Notes under the pieces: generated by a model
Told to the model about the DNA's origin: nothing
Seen by the model: only the letters and a program-made list of their open reading frames with translations
Database searches by the model: none
Source: Actinobacillus lignieresii
GTDB taxonomy: Bacteria > Pseudomonadota > Gammaproteobacteria > Enterobacterales > Pasteurellaceae
Length of the DNA stretch: 64,000 nt
Assembly: GCF_900444945.1 (NCBI RefSeq)
Contig: NZ_UFRM01000001.1
Span: 1,436,501-1,500,500 of the forward strand
Direction: 5' to 3'
Translations under genes and position numbers: made by a program
Shown: piece by piece, positions 49,861 to 59,486 of the stretch
Position numbering within the stretch: position 1 is the stretch's first letter
Layout of the letters: each line of letters opens with the position of its first letter

Positions 49861-50202
49861 TTATTTTACCGCCAGTTCTTTTATTTTTAATTCGCTGCCT
49901 TGTTGAATATGCAAATCCTGAGAACCGCAATGAGGACATATCGTTTGGGCTACGGCTAATTCGACCGATTGACTACAGCCCCAGCACCACGCTTTTGCAG
50001 GTATATCGATAAAGTGTAATTGACAGCCTTCCGCTATCGTATCTCGACAAACTGTATTAAAACAAAATTCCAATGACGATTTTTCCACACAAGATAAAGC
50101 GCCGATTTCCAGCCATAAATCGGTTACCTGTTTAACGTTTTGAGGCTGACATTCTTTTTCTATGATTTGAAGAATACTTTGGCATAAAGACATCTCGTGC
50201 AT
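49861..50202 (-). CDS. hypA: Hydrogenase nickel metallochaperone HypA
   Basis: Delivers nickel to the large subunit with HypB. The start is set at 50202 so that the essential nickel site Met1-His2-Glu3 (MHEMSLCQSIL) forms the N terminus. The GGA of the ribosome-binding site is six bases upstream, whereas the ATG two codons earlier abuts it. The 113 residues carry a zinc site with CWGC and CPHC (about 72-75 and 88-91). It lies alone on the minus strand beyond the hyb terminator. Confidence 0.95.
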   Translation of the reverse strand: MHEMSLCQSILQIIEKECQPQNVKQVTDLWLEIGALSCVEKSSLEFCFNTVCRDTIAEGCQLHFIDIPAKAWCWGCSQSVELAVAQTICPHCGSQDLHIQQGSELKIKELAVK

Positions 50203-50331
50203 AACCATTCCTTATTTTATTAAATTACAAATGTCGTTAGAAAAAACGATATAAATTTTGCTTAATTATAATATAAATAAGTTAATACGAAGATACTTAA
50301 GATAGGTAATATAACGGATTTAAATATAGAA

Positions 50332-50407
<76 letters not shown>

Positions 50408-50453
50408 ATTGAGATTATTTTAATTTAAAATAATTTGGAAGTTTATTATCGAA

Positions 50454-50540
50454 TGGTGCCCGAGGCCAGACTTGAACTGGCACGCCCCGAAAGGCGAGGG
50501 ATTTTAAATCCCTTGCGTCTACCGATTCCGCCACTCGGGC
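50454..50540 (-). tRNA. tRNA-Leu (UAA)
   Basis: 87 bases with CCA. Acceptor GCCCGAG/CTCGGGC, anticodon loop TTTAAAA giving TAA, a long variable arm (class II) and T-loop TTCAAGT. The three copies here look identical. Confidence 0.96.
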
Positions 50541-50572
50541 TTCGATAATTAATTTTATTTTAAGCTTTAAAA

Positions 50573-50659
50573 TGGTGCCCGAGGCCAGACTTGAACTGGC
50601 ACGCCCCGAAAGGCGAGGGATTTTAAATCCCTTGCGTCTACCGATTCCGCCACTCGGGC
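50573..50659 (-). tRNA. tRNA-Leu (UAA), second copy
   Basis: Same 87-base sequence as at 50454-50540, with the same anticodon TAA and encoded CCA. Confidence 0.96.
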
Positions 50660-50681
50660 ACAACCGTTTTAAATCTTAAAA

Positions 50682-50757
<76 letters not shown>

Positions 50758-50783
50758 GTAATTTAAATTTTATCATTCTAAAA

Positions 50784-50870
50784 TGGTGCCCGAGGCCAGA
50801 CTTGAACTGGCACGCCCCGAAAGGCGAGGGATTTTAAATCCCTTGCGTCTACCGATTCCGCCACTCGGGC
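50784..50870 (-). tRNA. tRNA-Leu (UAA), third copy
   Basis: Same 87-base sequence as the other two Leu copies. Confidence 0.96.
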
Positions 50871-50881
50871 TCATCTTAAAA

Positions 50882-50957
<76 letters not shown>

Positions 50958-51124
50958 AATAAAAACGCTACGTTATTTCGTAGCGATTTATGTGCCGTAT
51001 TTTAGGGATTTTTGAAACATTGTCAAACACAAATTTCAAAAAAAGTTTCATTAGGCGAAAATTCAATCCATTTGTTGAAATTTTGCAAAAAACCGGTAAA
51101 AGTTCACCGCTTGTTTTTTATAAA

Positions 51125-54100
51125 TCAAACCAATTTTTCAATCAGTTCCGAGACAAATTCCAATCGTTCCGCATTATCGGCAAGCGGTAAATTAAAACGG
51201 AATTTTTGCGCCCCTTCAAATTTATAAACGCTCTTATCCGATTGAATCAATTGTAAGAACTTCATCGGATCAGGTTGAGCGCTTGGTTTAAATTCCAAGT
51301 AGCCGCCGTTAATCCCCGCATCAACTTTCTTCAAGCCGAGCGGTGTTGCCAAATGACGAAGCTGAGTAATTTGGAACAGATTTTTCGTTGCTTCCGGTAA
51401 TAATCCGAAACGGTCAATCAATTCGACCTTCAGATCTTTCAATGCTTCAACACTTTCTGCCGAGGCGATACGTTTATAGAACGATAAACGCATATTCACA
51501 TCCGGTACATAATCGTCCGGTAGCAATGCCGGTATGCGTAACTCGATATCCACTTGATTTTGGGTGATTTCTTCTAAAGTCGGTTCACGCCCTTCTTGTA
51601 AGGCTTTTACCGCATTTTCGAGCAGATCCATATAGAGCGAGAAGCCGATGCTTTCGATTTGCCCGCTTTGTTCCGAACCGAGTAATTCGCCCGCACCACG
51701 AATCTCTAAATCGTGAGTAGCTAATACAAAGCCCGCACCGAGGTTATCAATCGAACTTATTGCTTCCAAACGCTGTTGAGCGTCTTTAGTTAGTGCTTTC
51801 GGCGGCGGTGTTAATAAATATGCGTAAGCCTGATGATGAGAACGTCCGACACGTCCACGCAATTGATGTAACTGCGCCAAACCGAATTTATCCGCACGCT
51901 CGATAATAATCGTGTTAGCGGTCGGCACGTCAATCCCGGTTTCGATAATGGTTGAACACACTAATAAATTAAAACGCTGATGATAAAAATCGCTCATCAC
52001 ACGCTCCAATTCACGTTCACGCATTTGCCCGTGTCCGATCACAATCCGAGCTTCCGGCACGAGTTCCGCTAATTTGGTGGCACAGTTTTCGATAGTCGCC
52101 ACATCATTGTGCAGGTAATATACCTGACCGCCACGTAGAATTTCACGCAGAATCGCTTCTTTAACGATCAAATCATCGTGTTGGCGTACAAAGGTTTTAA
52201 TCGTCAAGCGACGAGCGGGCGGACTGGCAATAACGGAAAGATCTCGCATGCCGTTTAACGCCATATTCAGCGTACGAGGGATCGGCGTTGCGGTGAGCGT
52301 GAGAATATCGACGTTAGCCCGTAATTGTTTGATTTTCTCTTTTTGACGCACGCCGAAACGATGCTCTTCATCAATCACGAGTAAACCGAGATCACGGAAT
52401 TGCACGTCTTCTTGTAGCAGTTTGTGCGTGCCGACTAGAATATCCACTTTGCCTTCCGCCACCTTTTCCAAAATCGCTTTTTGCTCTTTAGCGGTTTTAA
52501 AACGAGAAAGCACCTCAACATTAATCGGATAGTTGGCAAAACGGTCTTTGAAATTCTCGAAATGTTGTTGTGCCAATAGCGTGGTCGGCACAAGCACGGC
52601 AACTTGTTTATGGTTTTCAACCGCTAAGAAAGTCGCTCGCATCGCCACTTCGGTTTTACCGAAGCCGACATCTCCACAAACCAAACGATCCATTGCTTTT
52701 GGCAAGCACATATCGCTAATGACCGCATTGATTGCGGTTTTCTGGTCTTCGGTTTCTTCAAACGGGAAGGTATGGCTAAACTGCATAAAGCCGTCTCGAT
52801 CGTAGGCAAACGCAAAGCCTTTTTGCGATTCTCGTTTCGCATACACATCAAGTAATTCCGCCGCCACATCTCGGATTTTCTCCGCCGCTTTTTGGCGTGT
52901 TTTCGCCCATGCTTCCGAACCGAGTTTGTGTAACGGTGCAGTTTCATCCGCACCGCCGATATAACGGGAAATCAGATGTAGCGATGCCACCGGCACATAG
53001 AGCTTCGCCTCGTTTGCATAAAGCAACACAAGGTATTCCGCTTTAATTCCGCCTGCATCCAGTACGGTTAGCCCTGCATAACGCCCAACACCGTTTTCCA
53101 AATGCACCACCGCTTGCCCGATTTTCAGCTCCGCAAGGTTACGGATTAGCGTATCCGGATTGACCGTTTTACGATTTTTCTCCGCCCGTTTCGTTTGAAC
53201 TTTTTCGCCCAAGAAATCCGTTTCGCAAATAATCGCTAAATTTTGACCGCTTGTATTTTCAATGATAAAGCCCTGATCAAGCGGTGAAATAATCAGGGAA
53301 ATTTGCGAATCAATTTCTGCGAACGATTTAACTTGTTTCGGCTTGAGTTTTAACGGCGCAAGTAATTCGAGCAAAGTTTCTCGGCGGCCTTCACTTTCTA
53401 CTGAAAATAAAATCCGCCCGTCGAATTTGCTACGGAATTTATTAAATGCGTCAAACGGATCTTTTAACTGCGAGTTAATCGCTAATTCCGGCAATTTTTC
53501 AATATTCGCATTTTGTTTAGCCGCCGATTTTCTGACTTTTTCCGCACTTAATGTCAGGCGTGGATAACCTTTCAGATGACGATTGACTTCATCAACCGAG
53601 AACCATAATTTGTCCGGCGGCAGTAGCGGACGCATCGGATCGACTCGGCGACTTTCATAGCGTTGTTCAGTATCCTTGTGGAACTGTTCTGCTTTTTCCG
53701 CAATACCGTCGAAGGTAATAAATAAGGTATTTTCCGCCAAATAATCAAATAGACTTGCCATTTCTTCAAAGAAAAGCGGCTGCCAATATTCAATCCCAGC
53801 GTTTAAGATCCCTTTACTGACTTGCTGATAAATATGCTCCGGTTCACGACGAATCTCACCGAATTGTTCACGAAATTTGCTTCTAAAATGCTCGATTCCA
53901 TTACTATCAGTCGGGAACTCGTGTGCCGGTAGTAAATTAATTTCGTTGATCTCGGCTATCGTACGCTGACTGTCCGCATCGAAAGTGCGGATCGAATCGA
54001 TTTCATCATCAAAAAAATCCAAGCGGAACGGGCTTTCCGCTCCCATCGGATAGAGGTCAAGTAATGCGCCACGTACGGCATATTCGCCGTATTCCAACAC

Positions 54101-54574
54101 TTGTTCCACTGCACGATAACCGGCATTTTCCAGCTGTAAACGTAACGATTGAATTGAAAAGCGATCGCCTTTTTTAATCAGTAGTACATTATTTGCGAGA
54201 TAACTCGGCGGACAAACTTTTTGTAAAAGGGTGCTGATTGGCAACAGAAAAATCTGTTTATTGCCTTTCTGTAAGTGAAACAGTGCCGAAAGGCGCGCGG
54301 AAATAATATCTTGATGCGGTGAAAAATTATCGTACGGTAGTGTCTCCCAATCCGGAAAAACCGAAACCGGTAATTTGCTGAATTGCGTTAAGGCTTTTTC
54401 AAGGCGTAATGCGGTACGGGTATCCAGCGTGACTACCACGCTTAAACCGTTAAATTGTTCCGTAGCTTGCGCAATAACAAGCGTATCGGCGTGCCCGATT
54501 AGATTACCGAGCGTTTGGTGATCTTGATATTTGCCGCCGATTTCCGGCAGATTTAAATTGAAATGGAATGTCAT
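51125..54574 (-). CDS. mfd: Transcription-repair coupling factor Mfd
   Basis: A translocase that removes stalled RNA polymerase and recruits UvrA to lesions. The 1149 residues match the family length. A UvrB-like N-terminal part (about 15-340) is followed by the RNA-polymerase interaction domain (GQAVVHLENGVGRYAGL, about 480-550) and superfamily-2 helicase motifs: Walker A GDVGFGKTEVAMRA, DEEHRFGVRQKEK, LTATPIPRTLNMAL, IIETGIDVPTANTIII and QLRGRVGRSHHQAYAYL. A TRCF C-terminal domain completes it. It diverges from pepN with about 100 bases between. Confidence 0.97.
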   Translation of the reverse strand: MTFHFNLNLPEIGGKYQDHQTLGNLIGHADTLVIAQATEQFNGLSVVVTLDTRTALRLEKALTQFSKLPVSVFPDWETLPYDNFSPHQDIISARLSALFHLQKGNKQIFLLPISTLLQKVCPPSYLANNVLLIKKGDRFSIQSLRLQLENAGYRAVEQVLEYGEYAVRGALLDLYPMGAESPFRLDFFDDEIDSIRTFDADSQRTIAEINEINLLPAHEFPTDSNGIEHFRSKFREQFGEIRREPEHIYQQVSKGILNAGIEYWQPLFFEEMASLFDYLAENTLFITFDGIAEKAEQFHKDTEQRYESRRVDPMRPLLPPDKLWFSVDEVNRHLKGYPRLTLSAEKVRKSAAKQNANIEKLPELAINSQLKDPFDAFNKFRSKFDGRILFSVESEGRRETLLELLAPLKLKPKQVKSFAEIDSQISLIISPLDQGFIIENTSGQNLAIICETDFLGEKVQTKRAEKNRKTVNPDTLIRNLAELKIGQAVVHLENGVGRYAGLTVLDAGGIKAEYLVLLYANEAKLYVPVASLHLISRYIGGADETAPLHKLGSEAWAKTRQKAAEKIRDVAAELLDVYAKRESQKGFAFAYDRDGFMQFSHTFPFEETEDQKTAINAVISDMCLPKAMDRLVCGDVGFGKTEVAMRATFLAVENHKQVAVLVPTTLLAQQHFENFKDRFANYPINVEVLSRFKTAKEQKAILEKVAEGKVDILVGTHKLLQEDVQFRDLGLLVIDEEHRFGVRQKEKIKQLRANVDILTLTATPIPRTLNMALNGMRDLSVIASPPARRLTIKTFVRQHDDLIVKEAILREILRGGQVYYLHNDVATIENCATKLAELVPEARIVIGHGQMRERELERVMSDFYHQRFNLLVCSTIIETGIDVPTANTIIIERADKFGLAQLHQLRGRVGRSHHQAYAYLLTPPPKALTKDAQQRLEAISSIDNLGAGFVLATHDLEIRGAGELLGSEQSGQIESIGFSLYMDLLENAVKALQEGREPTLEEITQNQVDIELRIPALLPDDYVPDVNMRLSFYKRIASAESVEALKDLKVELIDRFGLLPEATKNLFQITQLRHLATPLGLKKVDAGINGGYLEFKPSAQPDPMKFLQLIQSDKSVYKFEGAQKFRFNLPLADNAERLEFVSELIEKLV

Positions 54575-54675
54575 AAGCGGTCAGATTCTTTGGAAAATTT
54601 GCGACTATTTTAGTACAATTACGTTCGCTTCTCTATGGCGAGTTTCTTCTTGCCGGATCATTCAAGGAAAATAGT

Positions 54676-57285
54676 ATGCAACCTAAAGCAAAATATAGAA
54701 AAGATTATCGCGCGCCGGATTTTACTATCACAAATATTTATCTCGATTTCCAACTTGACCCGAACCGTACTTTCGTCACCTCAACCTTAACCGTAGAACG
54801 TAAAAATAATGAGGCGACGCATCTCCGTTTAGACGGACATAGTTTTGATTTTCTCTCATTAAAATTAAACGGTGAAACCTTTGAGCGTTTTGAGAAAGAT
54901 AGTGAGTCTTTAACCGTTGATGTTACCGGGGTTGCATCTCCATTTGAATTACAAATTGAAACCGGTTTAAATCCTGCACAAAACACTTCTCTACAAGGCT
55001 TATACCAATCGGGTGACGGTATTTGTACCCAATGTGAAGCGGAAGGATTCCGTCAAATTACCTATATGTTGGATCGCCCCGACGTACTTGCAAAATATCG
55101 TACAAAAATTACCGCTTCTAAAACGAAATATCCGTTCTTGCTTTCTAACGGTAACCGTGTTGCACAAGGTGATTTGGAAGACGGTCGCCATTGGGTGGAA
55201 TGGGAAGACCCATTCTTTAAACCAAGCTATTTATTCGCATTGGTTGCCGGTGATTTTGATCTGTTACAAGATAAATTTATTACTAAAAGCGGTCGAGAAG
55301 TCGCATTAGAGATCTATGTCGATCGCGGCAATTTAGATCGTGCCGGCTGGGCGATGGAAAGTTTAAAACGCTCAATGAAATGGGATGAAGATCGTTTCGG
55401 CTTAGAATACGATTTAGATATCTATATGATTGTCGCGGTTGATTTCTTTAATATGGGCGCAATGGAAAACAAAGGCTTAAATGTTTTCAACTCTAAATTT
55501 GTGCTGGCAAAACCGGAAACTGCCACCGATACCGACTATTTAGATATTGAGAGCGTGATTGCGCACGAATATTTCCACAACTGGACCGGTAACCGTATTA
55601 CCTGCCGAGATTGGTTCCAGCTTAGTCTTAAAGAAGGCTTGACCGTGTTCCGTGATCAAGAGTTTACTTCGGATTTATGGTCACGTCCTGCCAAACGTAT
55701 TGAAGACGTACGCTTATTACGTGCGGTGCAATTTGCCGAAGACGCCAGCCCGATGGCACACCCGATTCGCCCGGAAAAAGTGATTGAAATGAATAACTTC
55801 TATACCGTGACCGTCTATGAAAAAGGCGCGGAAGTGATTCGTATGATTCATACTTTATTAGGCGAAGAAAAATTCCAAAAAGGGATGCAATTATACGTTG
55901 CGGAAAATGACGGATCTGCGGCAACTTGTGAAGATTTCGTTTCGGCAATGGAGCGGGCTTCAGGCATTGATTTAACCCAATTCCGCCGTTGGTACAGCCA
56001 ATCCGGTACGCCTGAACTGAGCGTAAGTGACGAATATGATGAAATGCACCATATCTACCGCTTGCATGTTTCACAACATACACCGGCAACAGCGGATCAA
56101 CTGGAAAAAGTAAACTTACATATTCCGTTCAAAATCGAGTTATATAGCGAACAAGACGGCGCACCGATTAGCTTACAATTTGAAGGCACTACATTAAACA
56201 ATGTATTGGATGTCGTACAAGAACATCAAACCTTCGAATTTCATAATGTAATGCACAAGCCCGTACCTGCGCTGTTATGCGATTTTTCCGCACCGGTACG
56301 TTTAGATTATGCTTATACCAATGCGCAATTAATTTCATTACTCAAATTCGCACGGAACGATTTTGTACGTTGGGATGCGGCACAAACGTTATTTAACAAT
56401 GAATTACGCCTGAATTTGGCACATCATCAATCGGAAGAAGCCTTTACTTTCTCCGCCGAATTAACCGAAGCGTTGGTTTATTTATTAGATAACTATGAAT
56501 CGAATCCGGAATTAACCGCTTTAATGCTAACGCTCCCGAAAGAAACCGAATTCGCCGAATTATTCAAAACAATTGATCCAATCGGTATCGCAATTACCCG
56601 TGAATTTATGTTACGCACCATCGCCGAAACCTTACGCGATCGTTTACTGAACGTATATAATCGTAATCGTTGCGACGCTTATCGTGTTGCGGCGGAAGAT
56701 ATGTCAAAACGTGCGTTGCGCAATTTATGTTTATCTTATTTAGCCTTTACCGATTTAGGTAACAGTTTAACTTATAAACATTATCAACAAGCGGATAATA
56801 TGACCGATACTTTAGCGGCACTTTCCGCCGCTACTAAAGCGCAATTAGCTTGTCGTGATCAATTGTTAGCGGACTTCGAACAGAAATGGCATCATGACGG
56901 CTTAGTGATGGATAAATGGTTTATGCTCCAAGCGACAAGACCGGACGACAACGTGCTGGAAATCGTTCAAGAGCGACTTAACCATCGTAGTTTTAATTTT
57001 AACAATCCGAACAGATTACGTGCGCTAGTCGGTGCGTTCTGTAGCCAGAATCCGAAAGCCTTCCATGCGATTGACGGCTCCGGCTATCGATTCTTAGTGG
57101 ATATTCTAATCAAATTAAACGATAGTAACCCACAAGTCGCATCACGTTTAATCGAACCGTTGATTAAACTCTCTCGTTATGACAATCAACGTCAAACCTT
57201 AATGAAGCGCGGTTTGGAACGTCTTCGCGGCTTGGATAATTTAGCGCGCGATTTATATGAGAAAGTCGAAAAAGCGTTGCAATAA
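54676..57285 (+). CDS. pepN: Aminopeptidase N
   Basis: A cytoplasmic M1 zinc aminopeptidase of broad specificity. At 869 residues it has normal length. The substrate-anchoring GAMENKGLN is near 262-270. The zinc site HEYFHNW (about 296-302) is completed by the Glu in LSLKEGLTVFRDQEF. TYML-type YMLDRPDVLAKYRTKI and the alpha-helical C-terminal domain of enteric PepN are present. An AAGGA lies at suitable distance before the ATG, and a perfect terminator follows. Confidence 0.97.
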   Translation: MQPKAKYRKDYRAPDFTITNIYLDFQLDPNRTFVTSTLTVERKNNEATHLRLDGHSFDFLSLKLNGETFERFEKDSESLTVDVTGVASPFELQIETGLNPAQNTSLQGLYQSGDGICTQCEAEGFRQITYMLDRPDVLAKYRTKITASKTKYPFLLSNGNRVAQGDLEDGRHWVEWEDPFFKPSYLFALVAGDFDLLQDKFITKSGREVALEIYVDRGNLDRAGWAMESLKRSMKWDEDRFGLEYDLDIYMIVAVDFFNMGAMENKGLNVFNSKFVLAKPETATDTDYLDIESVIAHEYFHNWTGNRITCRDWFQLSLKEGLTVFRDQEFTSDLWSRPAKRIEDVRLLRAVQFAEDASPMAHPIRPEKVIEMNNFYTVTVYEKGAEVIRMIHTLLGEEKFQKGMQLYVAENDGSAATCEDFVSAMERASGIDLTQFRRWYSQSGTPELSVSDEYDEMHHIYRLHVSQHTPATADQLEKVNLHIPFKIELYSEQDGAPISLQFEGTTLNNVLDVVQEHQTFEFHNVMHKPVPALLCDFSAPVRLDYAYTNAQLISLLKFARNDFVRWDAAQTLFNNELRLNLAHHQSEEAFTFSAELTEALVYLLDNYESNPELTALMLTLPKETEFAELFKTIDPIGIAITREFMLRTIAETLRDRLLNVYNRNRCDAYRVAAEDMSKRALRNLCLSYLAFTDLGNSLTYKHYQQADNMTDTLAALSAATKAQLACRDQLLADFEQKWHHDGLVMDKWFMLQATRPDDNVLEIVQERLNHRSFNFNNPNRLRALVGAFCSQNPKAFHAIDGSGYRFLVDILIKLNDSNPQVASRLIEPLIKLSRYDNQRQTLMKRGLERLRGLDNLARDLYEKVEKALQ

Positions 57286-57304
57286 GACGAGAATGAGACA
57301 GATA

Positions 57305-57336
57305 AAAAAGCCTAATTCGTAAGAATTAGGCTTTTT
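57305..57336 (+). terminator. Terminator of pepN
   Basis: Fourteen-base perfect arms (57305-57318 and 57323-57336), loop GTAA, T5 tail. Confidence 0.9.
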
Positions 57337-57458
57337 GCCATATTGCTTAAACAAGCGGTTTGATTAAATGGAATTTTTGTAAACTTCTCATTAAATTCAA
57401 CCGCTTATTCAATCGGAATCTTTTATTTTCTAGCCCACATCGGTTGCTCTTGTCCCCG

Positions 57459-58013
57459 CTATAAACGCTGAATATTGTCGTGATGGCGATATACCAGCAA
57501 ACAACATACCAATGCTACCGGAAAGGTAAATTCGGGTAAAAACCACCAAATATAAAACGGCATAACTAATGCGGTAATTACCGCACTTAACGAAGAATAT
57601 CCGAACAGTAAAAAGACGATTAACCAAGTACATAACCCGGCTGCCGAAGCGGCGAAGCTGATTGAGAGTAATGCACCGAACGCCGTCGCCACGCCTTTAC
57701 CGCCTCTAAAACGAAAAAACAGCGGAAAAATATGACCTAAAGTTGCCGCCAATGCAATCAATCCGATTTCCGAAGGTTCCAGCTTAAATTTAAACGCCAA
57801 TAAAACCGGTAACCCCCCCTTCAAAATATCAAACAACAACACACCGAGCGCCGAGAATTTTCCGCCGATACGTAAAACATTCGTCGCGCCCGGATTATGC
57901 GAACCGTTCTCTCTGGGATCCGGTAAGCCTGCCAAACGACAGAAAATAATTGCACTTGAGATCGAACCTAACAAATAGGCGAATACTATTAACAAATAGG
58001 CGGTCATACTCAT
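57459..58013 (-). CDS. plsY: Acyl-phosphate glycerol-3-phosphate acyltransferase PlsY, with premature stop
   Basis: An inner-membrane enzyme that makes lysophosphatidic acid from acyl phosphate, the first step of phospholipid synthesis. The 184 residues hold the three family motifs [23 protein letters not shown] and [12 protein letters not shown], with five or so membrane segments. The frame ends at TAG (57461-57459) right after HHDNIQRL. In relatives I recall, RLWRG follows, and here the next codons read RGQEQPMWARK before a TAA at 57425-57423. A single TGG-to-TAG change therefore removes the last twelve residues. Catalytic loops are upstream, so activity may persist. Confidence 0.9.
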   Translation of the reverse strand: MSMTAYLLIVFAYLLGSISSAIIFCRLAGLPDPRENGSHNPGATNVLRIGGKFSALGVLLFDILKGGLPVLLAFKFKLEPSEIGLIALAATLGHIFPLFFRFRGGKGVATAFGALLSISFAASAAGLCTWLIVFLLFGYSSLSAVITALVMPFYIWWFLPEFTFPVALVCCLLVYRHHDNIQRL

Positions 58014-58084
58014 AAATTGTCCTTCAATTGGCGTTCTATGCTATATTCTCGGCAATGTTATCACAAACTGATTAAGGAACTAAA

Positions 58085-58438
58085 ATGGCGGATAAAGTTT
58101 TTATTCACGAATTAACGGCTTTTGCTTCGATCGGCGCTTACGATTGGGAACATACGATCAAGCAACGCTTAGTGTTTAATATTGAAATGGAATGGGATTT
58201 TACCAAAGCGGTAGCAACGGATGACGTGCAATATTGCTTAAATTATGCGGAGGTTTCAGAAAAAATCTTAGCTTTTGTTGAATCCAAGCCATTTAAGCTG
58301 GTTGAAACGGTTGCTTATCAAGTCGCGGATTTCTTACAGAACACTTATGCTATTCGCGCCTTACGTATCGAATTACATAAACCGAAAGCGGTCGCGCAAG
58401 CAAGTAGCGTCGGTGTGATTGTAGAACGAGGTATTTAA
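58085..58438 (+). CDS. folB: Dihydroneopterin aldolase
   Basis: Folate-pathway enzyme converting 7,8-dihydroneopterin to 6-hydroxymethyl-dihydropterin and glycolaldehyde. The 117 residues start MADKVFIHELTAFASIGAYDWE, with the general-base region YDWEHTIKQRLVFNIEME, the conserved LNYAEVSEKI, LVETVAYQVADFL (catalytic Glu) and IELHKPKAV (catalytic Lys). It diverges from plsY, the arrangement seen in many gamma-proteobacteria. Confidence 0.95.
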   Translation: MADKVFIHELTAFASIGAYDWEHTIKQRLVFNIEMEWDFTKAVATDDVQYCLNYAEVSEKILAFVESKPFKLVETVAYQVADFLQNTYAIRALRIELHKPKAVAQASSVGVIVERGI

Positions 58439-58546
58439 CAAATATTCTTTTTAAACCTTTTATCCGATAAGTAAGATCTTCATCACTATAGGAGTGCTTA
58501 TTTGCGGTTATAATAAGCCCCCGTCAAACAAAGGAGCAAAAGTATA

Positions 58547-59440
58547 ATGCCAACTTTATTTGCACTTCAACAACGTATCGCTCAAGTTGTTCAAGAAAAA
58601 AATGATCCTATAATTAATGCTGTTGCTTCAACGCTTGAGGCTCAAGATTATCACGCTTGTTTTTCGGCTGAACAGGTCAAATCATGGACCCAACAGTTTA
58701 AACTTTCACCGGTTGAATTGGCACTTGTCTGTTTACCGCTTGCCGCTTGTTATGCGCTTGTACCGATTTCTCAATTTTATGTAGGTGCGGTTGCCATCGG
58801 TGAATCCGGTCGCTTTTATTTCGGGGCGAATCAAGAGTTTAGTACGCAAGCGATTCAACAAACCGTACATGCCGAGCAAAGTGCGATTTCCCATGCATGG
58901 CTTGCTGGTGAAACGGCGATTACCGATATGGTGGTAAACTATACGCCTTGCGGTCATTGCCGCCAGTTTATGAACGAATTAAACAGTGCGAAAACCTTAA
59001 AAATTCATTTACCTCACAGCCAAAATAATTTGTTACGGCAATATTTACCGGACTCTTTCGGCCCTAAAGATCTAAATATTGAAAAGGTATTATTTGATCA
59101 ACAAACGCATTCGCTACCGCTTCGGGGCGACTTATTAACGCAAGCTGCGATTCAAACGGCGGCACAATCTTATGCACCATATAGCAAATCGTTAAGCGGG
59201 ATTGCCTTACAAGTCGGCGAACAAATTATTTGCGGACGTTATGCGGAAAATGCGGCGTTTAATCCGAGCTTTTTACCGTTACAAAGCGCGTTAAATTATC
59301 TCCGTTTAAGCGGTAAGTCGGATGAACGGATTAGCCGTATTGTGATGGCGGAAAGTAAAGGCACAACCAGTCATCGTCAAATGAGCGAAGCGTTAGCGGA
59401 AAGTTTTTTAGGACTAAAACTGGAATATATCGAAGTATAA
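58547..59440 (+). CDS. cdd: Cytidine deaminase
   Basis: Zinc enzyme deaminating cytidine and deoxycytidine in pyrimidine salvage. The 297 residues match the long, two-domain dimeric form. The zinc site is HAEQSAISHAW (His and catalytic Glu near 104-106) with TPCGHCRQFMNE (two Cys near 131-134). The second, degenerate deaminase domain runs from about 190 to the end (SYAPYSKSLSGIAL, CGRYAENAAFNPS). An AAAGGAGC site lies upstream. Confidence 0.95.
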   Translation: MPTLFALQQRIAQVVQEKNDPIINAVASTLEAQDYHACFSAEQVKSWTQQFKLSPVELALVCLPLAACYALVPISQFYVGAVAIGESGRFYFGANQEFSTQAIQQTVHAEQSAISHAWLAGETAITDMVVNYTPCGHCRQFMNELNSAKTLKIHLPHSQNNLLRQYLPDSFGPKDLNIEKVLFDQQTHSLPLRGDLLTQAAIQTAAQSYAPYSKSLSGIALQVGEQIICGRYAENAAFNPSFLPLQSALNYLRLSGKSDERISRIVMAESKGTTSHRQMSEALAESFLGLKLEYIEV

Positions 59441-59451
59441 TCGCAAAAACG

Positions 59452-59477
59452 AAAAAAGCACCTTAGGGTGCTTTTTT
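59452..59477. terminator. Bidirectional terminator between cdd and ftsX
   Basis: AAAAAAGCACC and GGTGCTTTTTT arms with loop TTAG lie between convergent genes. Confidence 0.88.
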
Positions 59478-59486
59478 ATATATTGA

